Shown here piece after piece: positions 59,401 through 64,000 of a stretch of DNA of 64,000 nucleotides. Made by a program: the position numbers and the translations under genes. Positions within the stretch are counted from its first letter, which is position 1. Each line of letters starts with the position of its first letter. The stretch is from Pseudomonadota bacterium (GTDB taxonomy: Bacteria > Pseudomonadota > Gammaproteobacteria > Steroidobacterales > Steroidobacteraceae): NCBI GenBank assembly GCA_947459825.1, contig CANHFH010000001.1, forward strand, positions 1-64,000, in the 5' to 3' direction. Below the pieces are notes generated by a model. That model was not told where the DNA came from and searched no databases. It saw only the letters and a program-made list of their open reading frames with translations.

Positions 59401-59566
59401 GCTGATCGGTACCGTCCGCAACGTGTTCGACAAGGACCCGCCGTTCGTCAGCGGTGGTCAGGGCGCGCAGGGCGCGGGCCGCGTCCTCAACACCCTGCCG
59501 GGCGTCGGCTACGACCTGTTCGGTCGCTCGTTCACGGTCCGCTTCGCCAAGCGGTTCGGTAAGTGA
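56495..59566 (+). CDS. TonB-dependent outer membrane receptor (large type)
   Basis: 1023 residues from the ATG at 56495. Signal peptide (about 1-28, ARAQS), a linker rich in Ala/Gln/Glu, TonB box-like EEVVVTGSRIRRSNFDTASP (about 61-80), plug with LRGLGAQRTLVLVNGRRW and SRLEILKDGASSIYGADAVAGVVN, then a barrel ending FTVRFAKRFGK. This is the Xanthomonas/Caulobacter-type family of peptide or oligosaccharide receptors. Adjacent to an exported S9 peptidase, so peptide uptake is a fair guess. Confidence 0.94.
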   Translation: MNRKLQAWLSLFASAAIVAIAPQAARAQSATAEPAQPAQTAQSEPEKKDETEATTDESTAEEVVVTGSRIRRSNFDTASPVEIITSERSALAGLVSTEEILRGSTAASGEQINDAFQGFLTDGGPGAASVSLRGLGAQRTLVLVNGRRWSPSGVQGTTNSVDLTAIPSSLISRLEILKDGASSIYGADAVAGVVNLITKEAFDGFQINYTGFTTQRADGTQNVIDATWGRVGERGAFSIGAQYSKREQVVAADRDWSRCPIDPRLTDQDGDGVYDNRAPVTGEPLCFGFQYGLASSALGVLRYEPGATPTATTNPYYDPRVNGSFGVSGYTRLPVRGLSRVSPVPSTANTTLDALWDNDGAYYTDERSPSIQMLVTPSTLKSVTSFGNYDLDLFGGSSQLYYEAYYNNRDTRSSFGYGNFFPFVNPTTSDNRALHPYNPFSAPFNARGLLSFAGFQPVIPTWNIRNPESRIEVERYNVFGGLKGDLTTEWNYDFTVGYGHSKGTYAAQQFLADRVEAAVNGIVVNPTTGAVTCAPAVLAKFPTCVPANLTTADAMLRGILPQNVLSFISKDTLGSTVYKGKSASLYLDGPLFTLPAGKVQAVMGAEWREESIDDVPDIEAQNNNFWGFSTAGITRGKDTVKEAFIELETPIVRDLPYAKDVTLNVSARWSDYDSYGSDTTYRGQLVYVIDPTFTVRASVGTSFRPPDLYEQFLADQIGFANNLSDPCNNFGASSLKPGDPIYDNCLAQGLPLTYRATQSITAITAGSGDLLAETSNSKTFGVIFKPEDLGVSLAVDYFDITVNDTVESPSVGGILAQCYNSLNFSSPWCSRVGPRTGPGGQLAFVDTSYVNIGEQTSVGVDTNIVFDKETEIGRFTLDVLATYLIEQNFEIFGSTTSLAGRWGFPRWSAEAQARYNWRDYTLAWSVDYIGESKERPVVDPGTTNIDRIFRTPNYLSHSVSLRYAADDWELIGTVRNVFDKDPPFVSGGQGAQGAGRVLNTLPGVGYDLFGRSFTVRFAKRFGK

Positions 59567-59625
59567 CCGACCCCACCGGCGCCGTCCGCGGCGCCGGTGA
59601 GTGACGACGATGAGATGATGACGAC

Positions 59626-59656
59626 ACGGGCCCTCCTCGGAGGGCCCGTTTCTTTT
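59626..59656 (+). terminator. intrinsic terminator of the TonB receptor gene
   Basis: ACGGGCCCTC pairs with GAGGGCCCGT around a CTCG tetraloop (59626-59649), followed by TTTCTTTT. It lies 59 nt after the receptor stop and overlaps the end of the convergent phosphatase gene. The strongest terminator in the window. Confidence 0.9.
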
Positions 59657-60305
59657 ATGGCAGCGCGCGCAGCAGCTCGAGCGGATGGCCCAGTCCGCCC
59701 TCGGCGGCGGCGCCGTAGCCCCAGGCCGCGCCGAAGAACCGCAGTCCGTTGGTCTGCGCGGCGCGCCGGTCCTCGGCCGAGTCGCCCACCATCCAGCTGC
59801 GGGGGGCTGCCAGCCCCTCACGCCGGAGGACCTCGGTCACCAGCGCGGGCTTGTGCGGCGCGGGTGGCGTGAGCGCGTCGAGGGCGTAGATGCCTGTGAA
59901 CCGCGCCGTCCAGCCGAGGTGCTCCAGGATGCGCCGTGTGGGCGCGATGCGCTTGTTGGTGACGATGTGCAGAGCGATGCGGGCCTCGGCGAGCCCGTCG
60001 AGCATCGCCGCCACGCCCTCGTAGACCGCCGTCGAGCGGTACCCTGCGGTGTCGTAGTCGTCGCGGAACGCGGCCACGAGGGCCTGCACGGCGGCCGGAT
60101 CATCGCGACCGAGCAGCGTGGCCGCGGTCTTGGCGAGCGGCGGCCCGATCAGCGAGGGTGCGAGCGGCACGGCGGGCTCGAGGCCCGTCACGCGCAGCGC
60201 GGCCCCGAACGAGGCCAAGATGCCGGGCGCTGAATCGATCAGCGTGCCGTCGAAGTCGAACAGCACCGCGGCCGGCATCGGGACGACGGAAGGCGTGGTG
60301 GTCAT
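59655..60305 (-). CDS. HAD-family phosphatase, phosphoglycolate phosphatase-like
   Basis: 216 residues; ATG 60305 or, more like the family, ATG 60278. HAD motifs: AVLFDFDGTLIDS (nucleophile Asp), HIVTNK (motif II), and WMVGDSAEDRRAAQTNG (motif IV). Gph-type cap domain. It follows the ABC exporter gene by 7 nt on the same strand. Substrate (2-phosphoglycolate or another small phosphate) is inferred from similarity. Confidence 0.87.
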   Translation of the reverse strand: MTTTPSVVPMPAAVLFDFDGTLIDSAPGILASFGAALRVTGLEPAVPLAPSLIGPPLAKTAATLLGRDDPAAVQALVAAFRDDYDTAGYRSTAVYEGVAAMLDGLAEARIALHIVTNKRIAPTRRILEHLGWTARFTGIYALDALTPPAPHKPALVTEVLRREGLAAPRSWMVGDSAEDRRAAQTNGLRFFGAAWGYGAAAEGGLGHPLELLRALP

Positions 60306-60312
60306 AGCCGCC

Positions 60313-62106
60313 TCATGCGCCGCGATCGTTGAACTGCAGCGCCGCGAGCCGGGCGTAGAGCGGGTTGCTCGCCACCAGTTCGTCGTGCCTTCCGCTCGCG
60401 ATGATCCTGCCCTGGTCCATCACGACGATGCGGTCCGCCTTGAGCACCGTCGCGAGCCGGTGCGCGATGATGATGGTGGTGCGCGAGAGCATGAGTTCCT
60501 CGAGCGCGCGCTGCACCACGCGCTCGCTCTCGGCGTCGAGCGCGCTCGTCGCCTCGTCGAGCAGCAGCAGCGGCGGGTTGCGCAGGATGGCACGCGCGAT
60601 GGCGATGCGTTGGCGCTGGCCGCCGGAGAGGCGCGTACCTTTCTCGCCGAGGAAGGTGTCGAAGCCCTCGGGCAGGGCGCGGATGAAGTCCTCGGCGTAG
60701 GCGGCGCGCGCGGCGGCCTCGACCTCGGCATCGCTCGCACCCGGTCGGCCGTAGCGGATGTTCTCGCGGGCGCTGGTGCCGAACAGCACCGTGTCCTGCG
60801 GCACGAGACCGATGCGGCCGCGTACCGCGCGCGGATCGGCGGTGGCGATGTCGACGCCGTCGAGCAGCACGCGTCCCTGCTGCGGGTCGTAGAAGCGCAG
60901 CAACAACTGGAATGTCGTGCTCTTGCCGGCGCCCGAGGGGCCGACGAAGGCCACGGTCTCACCGGGAGCGATGTCGAGCGTGACGCCGTCGAGGGCCGGA
61001 GTGTCGGGGCGCGACGGATAGTTGAAGCGCACATCCTCGAAGCGCACGCGGCCGGCCGCGGCGCCCGGCGCGAGCGCCGGCAACGGCACGGGCGAGGGCG
61101 GAGCGACGATGGCGGGGGTGGCCTGCTGCAGCTCGACGAGCCGTTCCATGGCGCCCGCGGCGCGCTGCACCTCGCTCCACATCTCGCTGAGCGAGGCCGC
61201 CGCCACGCCCGCGTACACGGCGAACAGCAGGAACTGCACGAGCTCGCCGCCGCTCATCCGGCCCGCGAGCACCTGGTGCGCGCCGAACCACAGCACGAGC
61301 GTGATGGCGGCCACCACGAGCGTGGTCGAGAGCGCGGTGAGCCAGGCGCGCACGCGGGTGCGCACCACCGCGACATCGAACGAGGCCTCGACCGCATCGC
61401 CGTAGCGCTTGGTGTTGAGGTCCTCGAGCGTGTAGGCCTGAACCGTCTGGATGGCGTTCAGGGTCTCGCCGGCGAGGCCGCTGGTGTCGGCGATGCGGTC
61501 CTGGGAGCTGCGTGAGAGCGTGCGGAGCTTGCGGCCGAGCGCGATCACCGGGACGATGACCGTGGGCATGGCGATGATGATGAGCCCGAGCAGCTTGAGG
61601 TTGGTCACGCCCATCATCACGATGGAGCCGGCGAGGTTGATGGTCGAGCGCAGCGCGATCGAGATGCCGACGCCCGAGATCGACTGCACGAGCGTGGTGT
61701 CGGTGGTCAGGCGCGAGAGCACCTCGCCGGTGCGCGTGACCTCGAAGAACTGCGGGTCCATGCGCACGACATTGCGGTAGGTGGCCGATCGGATGTCGGC
61801 GACCACGCGCTCGCCGAGCCAGGTCACGAGATAGAACCGCATGGCGGCGAAGGCGCCGAACAGCACCGCGACGCCGAGGAAGGCGATGAAGTAGATGTTG
61901 ATGGTGTCGGCGTTGCCGGCCGTCATGCCGCGGTCGATGAGCTGCTTGAGGGCCACCGGCAGCGCCAGCATCGACCCGGAGGCGAGCAGCAGGGCGACCA
62001 TCGCCCAGGCGAGCACGCTGCGGTAGGGCTTCAGGAACGGCCAGAGCGCAGCGAGGGGGCGTGCCGACTTGGCCTTGGGGCGGTCGGCGGAGGAGGCGTC
62101 GGACAT
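60313..62106 (-). CDS. ABC exporter, MsbA/multidrug type
   Basis: 597 residues: fused membrane domain (six helices, about 20-320) and ATPase with Walker A GPSGAGKST, signature LSGGQRQR, Walker B LLLLDEATSALD and the H-loop IIIAHRLAT. The helical-domain start (ALWPFLKPYRSVLAWAMVALLLAS) fits lipid A/multidrug exporters of the MsbA group. TAGAAT lies 5 nt before the ATG with no Shine-Dalgarno. Confidence 0.92.
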   Translation of the reverse strand: MSDASSADRPKAKSARPLAALWPFLKPYRSVLAWAMVALLLASGSMLALPVALKQLIDRGMTAGNADTINIYFIAFLGVAVLFGAFAAMRFYLVTWLGERVVADIRSATYRNVVRMDPQFFEVTRTGEVLSRLTTDTTLVQSISGVGISIALRSTINLAGSIVMMGVTNLKLLGLIIIAMPTVIVPVIALGRKLRTLSRSSQDRIADTSGLAGETLNAIQTVQAYTLEDLNTKRYGDAVEASFDVAVVRTRVRAWLTALSTTLVVAAITLVLWFGAHQVLAGRMSGGELVQFLLFAVYAGVAAASLSEMWSEVQRAAGAMERLVELQQATPAIVAPPSPVPLPALAPGAAAGRVRFEDVRFNYPSRPDTPALDGVTLDIAPGETVAFVGPSGAGKSTTFQLLLRFYDPQQGRVLLDGVDIATADPRAVRGRIGLVPQDTVLFGTSARENIRYGRPGASDAEVEAAARAAYAEDFIRALPEGFDTFLGEKGTRLSGGQRQRIAIARAILRNPPLLLLDEATSALDAESERVVQRALEELMLSRTTIIIAHRLATVLKADRIVVMDQGRIIASGRHDELVASNPLYARLAALQFNDRGA

Positions 62107-62111
62107 GCGCC

Positions 62112-62117
62112 ATTCTA
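62112..62117 (-). promoter_or_regulatory. -10 box of the ABC exporter placed for a leaderless start
   Basis: Minus-strand TAGAAT (62117 to 62112), 5 nt (GGCGC), then ATG at 62106. Confidence 0.5.
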
Positions 62118-62145
62118 GCGCGGCGGTCCGAGGGGCGCGGCGGCC

Positions 62146-63294
62146 TCAGTCGTCGACGCGCAGCACCAGTTTGCCGGTGGTCTCCCCCGACTGCAGCGCC
62201 GCCAACGCGGCGTGCGCATCGGCGAACGCCCAGACGCCGCCGAGGCGCGGTCGTTCCGGGATCAGCGCGAGCGTCGCCTGCATCGCCGCCGGCAGACGCG
62301 CCGCCTCGCCCCACAGCCAGATGAGGTTGAAGGCGAGCAGGCCGCGGTTCTGCGAGATCATGGCGAGCGGGTCGAGCCGCGGACGGCGCAGCCAGCGCCA
62401 GGCGAGGCGCAGCGGGTTCGGACGGCGGCCGTCGCCCATGAAATCAGCCGCGCCGTAGAGCACGAGACGACCCTCGGGCGCGAGGCGCTCGAAGGCGGGG
62501 CGGAAGGCCGGCCCGTACACCGCGTCGAACACCACATCGAAGCCGCCGACGCCCAGATGCGCGAGCGCGGCATCGAGGTTCGCGGCATAACGCTCATCGC
62601 GCAGCACGATGGCGGCCGGGTCGAGGCCGTATTCCCGCGCAAGCCACTCGCGTTTGGCGGGTCGGCCCACCACGGCCACCGGACGCGCGGCGATCCGCCG
62701 CAGCGCGTGCAGCGCGTTGAGGCCGACGCCGCCCGCCGCCGACTGCACGAGCACCACCGACCCCGCGCGCGCGCGGCCGAGCTCGACCAATCCGTACCAG
62801 GCGGTGAGCGCCTGCACGGGGTAGGCGGCGCCGTCCTCGAACGACCAGCCCTCCGGCAGCGGCCAAAGATATTCCGCGCCGATGTTGAGGCGGCTCGCGT
62901 AGCCGCCGAAGCGGGTGAGCACGATGACCCGGTCGCCCGATCTGTGCGTCGTCACGCCTGCACCGACCGCGCGGACCGTGCCCGCGGCCTCGAGCCCCGG
63001 TACGAAGGAGCCGGAGGGCGTCGCGGAGTAGAGTCCCTGACAGGCGAAGATGTCGGCGAAGTTCACGCCCACCGCGGCGACATCGACCTGCACCTCGCCG
63101 GCCGCCGGCGGCGGCAAGGGTTCCTCGACGAGCGCCAGACGCGCGAGCGACCCGGCGCGCGGGATGCGCCAGGCACGACGGGTCAGGGCGGGGGCGGTCG
63201 ACGCCGGGCCGGGTGCCGGAGCGTCAGGCGTCGGAGCGTCAGGCGTCGGGGTGTCAGGCTTCGGGGCGGGTGGCGTCGTCACGCCGCGCAGCAT
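62146..63294 (-). CDS. MDR-family zinc-less oxidoreductase (quinone oxidoreductase/VAT1-like)
   Basis: 382 residues from the ATG at 63294; GTG 63282 is an alternative. Either start overlaps the AraC gene end by 29-41 nt. GroES-like domain (VGVNFADIFACQGLYSATPSGSFVPGLEAAGTVRAVG) and a Rossmann domain with VQSAAGGVGLNALHAL. No zinc-binding cysteines are seen, in keeping with NADPH:quinone oxidoreductases. Residues about 8-35 are a Pro/Asp/Thr repeat (TPDAP), encoded by three 15-bp copies. Confidence 0.85.
   Translation of the reverse strand: MLRGVTTPPAPKPDTPTPDAPTPDAPAPGPASTAPALTRRAWRIPRAGSLARLALVEEPLPPPAAGEVQVDVAAVGVNFADIFACQGLYSATPSGSFVPGLEAAGTVRAVGAGVTTHRSGDRVIVLTRFGGYASRLNIGAEYLWPLPEGWSFEDGAAYPVQALTAWYGLVELGRARAGSVVLVQSAAGGVGLNALHALRRIAARPVAVVGRPAKREWLAREYGLDPAAIVLRDERYAANLDAALAHLGVGGFDVVFDAVYGPAFRPAFERLAPEGRLVLYGAADFMGDGRRPNPLRLAWRWLRRPRLDPLAMISQNRGLLAFNLIWLWGEAARLPAAMQATLALIPERPRLGGVWAFADAHAALAALQSGETTGKLVLRVDD
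63218..63262 (-). repeat. three 15-bp tandem repeats at the AraC/oxidoreductase junction
   Basis: Copies at 63218-63232, 63233-63247 (identical) and 63248-63262 (3 changes), unit GGAGCGTCAGGCGTC on the plus strand. In frame they encode the TPDAP repeat of the oxidoreductase N-terminus; the third copy contains the AraC stop codon. Confidence 0.85.
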
Positions 63295-63691
63295 ACTGCG
63301 AGGGCAGCACGCCCACATAGCGGCGGAACATGCGCGCGAAATACGAGCCGTCGTGGAACCCGACGGCGTAGGCGATGCCGGTGACCGACTGCTCGCCCGC
63401 CGTGAGCCGGCGGCAGGCCTCCCGGATCCGGAAGCGCAGCAGGTACTCGCGGAAGGTGATGCCGAAGGTGGAGTGGAAGTTGCGGCTGAACTGGAAGCGG
63501 CTGAGGCCGCAATGCTCTGCGACAGCGCTGGCGGCGAACTTCTCGTGGTACCGCTCGGTGACGAAGGCGATGGAGCGGTGGACGGCGGACTGCACGGCGT
63601 CGCCGGAGGAAGCGAGAGCGGCCTCGGCGCGGGCGAGGGACTCGGTCATCTCGATCTCGCGGGGCGACCCTGCCCCTTTGTCGTCAACCAC
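63254..63691 (-). CDS. AraC-family transcriptional regulator (short)
   Basis: 145 residues (ATG 63691; ATG 63649 possible). Almost only the DNA-binding domain: two helix-turn-helix units, AVAEHCGLSRFQFSRNFHSTFGITFREYLLRFRIREACRRLTAG and VTGIAYAVGFHDGSYFARMFRRYVGVLPSQY. It lacks the usual N-terminal sensor domain, so it may respond through a partner or by its own level. Overlaps the oxidoreductase gene, its probable target. Confidence 0.87.
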   Translation of the reverse strand: MVDDKGAGSPREIEMTESLARAEAALASSGDAVQSAVHRSIAFVTERYHEKFAASAVAEHCGLSRFQFSRNFHSTFGITFREYLLRFRIREACRRLTAGEQSVTGIAYAVGFHDGSYFARMFRRYVGVLPSQYAARRDDATRPEA

Positions 63692-63718
63692 TTGGCGTCC
63701 CGCCGGTGTTCCGGCAAT

Positions 63719-63738
63719 TCGTCTCTAAGATGAGACGA
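63719..63738. promoter_or_regulatory. palindrome upstream of the AraC gene
   Basis: TCGTCTC-TAAGAT-GAGACGA (63719-63738), a perfect 7-bp inverted repeat, 28 bp before the AraC ATG. Beside it GCCGG-TGTT-CCGGC (63702-63715) could form a leader hairpin. The 63739-63830 stretch is AT-richer than usual. Confidence 0.5.
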
Positions 63739-63842
63739 GTGGGATGTTAATTCGACAATGCAAGTGACAGAGATTAAGAATCGTTCACACTCGAGACCCG
63801 TTCCGCAACAGAATTGCCCCAAGGGCGGGGAGCGTCATCGGC

Positions 63843-63848
63843 TAAAAT
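63843..63848 (+). promoter_or_regulatory. -10 box placed for a leaderless start of the last gene
   Basis: TAAAAT (63843-63848), 6 nt (CGCTGC), then ATG at 63855. No Shine-Dalgarno and no -35 at the right distance. Confidence 0.5.
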
Positions 63849-63854
63849 CGCTGC

Positions 63855-64000
63855 ATGGAACGCGAACAGGACCCCGCCGCCAGTTTCGATGCCGCCTTCA
63901 CCAAGGCCGTCGACCTCGGCAACAAGTTGGCCGACAAGGACAAGCAGGCCGACCTCTGGGACATCGCCGACGGCCTGCTCGCCGGCGCGCTGCAGTACTG
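63855..64000 (+). CDS. unknown protein, 3' partial
   Basis: 48 residues visible before the window ends (MEREQDPAASFDAAFTKAVD and on). Acidic, alanine-rich, helical; ends in LWDIADGLLAGALQY. Not recognised. The start follows TAAAAT by 6 nt. Confidence 0.6.
   Translation, partial: MEREQDPAASFDAAFTKAVDLGNKLADKDKQADLWDIADGLLAGALQY

Overview
The window is about 64 kb of high-GC bacterial chromosome that looks gammaproteobacterial. Conserved gene orders point that way: pilD-coaE-zapD, bamD-rluD-pgeF-(insert)-clpB, recA-recX-alaS-csrA-tRNA-Ser, and motA-motB. Large TonB-dependent receptors, S9 peptidases and the codon style suggest the Xanthomonadales/Nevskiales/Steroidobacterales neighbourhood, but no rRNA or other decisive marker is present, so the family is a guess.

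Layout. (1) 1-4720: the 3' part of an accessory cassette with visibly lower GC than the rest. It holds a C39-peptidase ABC exporter (5' end outside the window), a protein joining a microcin-type double-glycine leader (ending GA) to a complete JAMM metallopeptidase motif, an exported protein of unknown function, and an ATP-grasp ligase. This is the best candidate for an undescribed system. (2) 4968-17411: housekeeping genes zapD-coaE-pilD (minus), sucCD-nadE (plus), bamD (minus), rluD-pgeF, a ZIP metal transporter with a Zur-like palindrome, and clpB with a sigma-32-like promoter. (3) 17479-33758: an FmdB-like zinc ribbon, an aminotransferase/glutamine-synthetase-like pair, aspS, a hydrolase, a DUF748 protein, mutS, pncC, recA-recX-alaS. 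(4) 33965-34356: csrA and tRNA-Ser(GCT). (5) 34372-44453: a TetR regulator facing an eight-gene catabolic-looking operon on the minus strand (TonB receptor, exported esterase-like hydrolase, two SDRs, GPH-type transporter, VOC protein, epoxide-hydrolase-like protein, Coq4-like protein). (6) 44775-51311: tRNA-Arg(ACG), two unknown genes behind yebC, motAB, a DUF1295 membrane protein, typA/bipA. (7) 51521-64000: class II cytochrome c, hydrolase, Nudix, GNAT, an S9 peptidase divergent from a 1023-residue TonB receptor, a phosphatase, an MsbA-like ABC exporter, an MDR oxidoreductase and AraC regulator, and the start of one more gene.

Beyond gene content, three patterns stand out. Several unrelated genes have a TANNNT box 5-7 nt before the start codon and no Shine-Dalgarno, which predicts leaderless mRNAs. 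A 14-bp tandem repeat inside the catabolic operon creates a chain of ATGA stop/start overlaps through two five-codon minicistrons. Several well-formed palindromes and tandem repeats lie upstream of regulated genes (ZIP transporter, both TonB receptors, AraC, recA, csrA). All coordinates and motifs were read by eye; family names rest on recognised motifs and gene order, without database searches.
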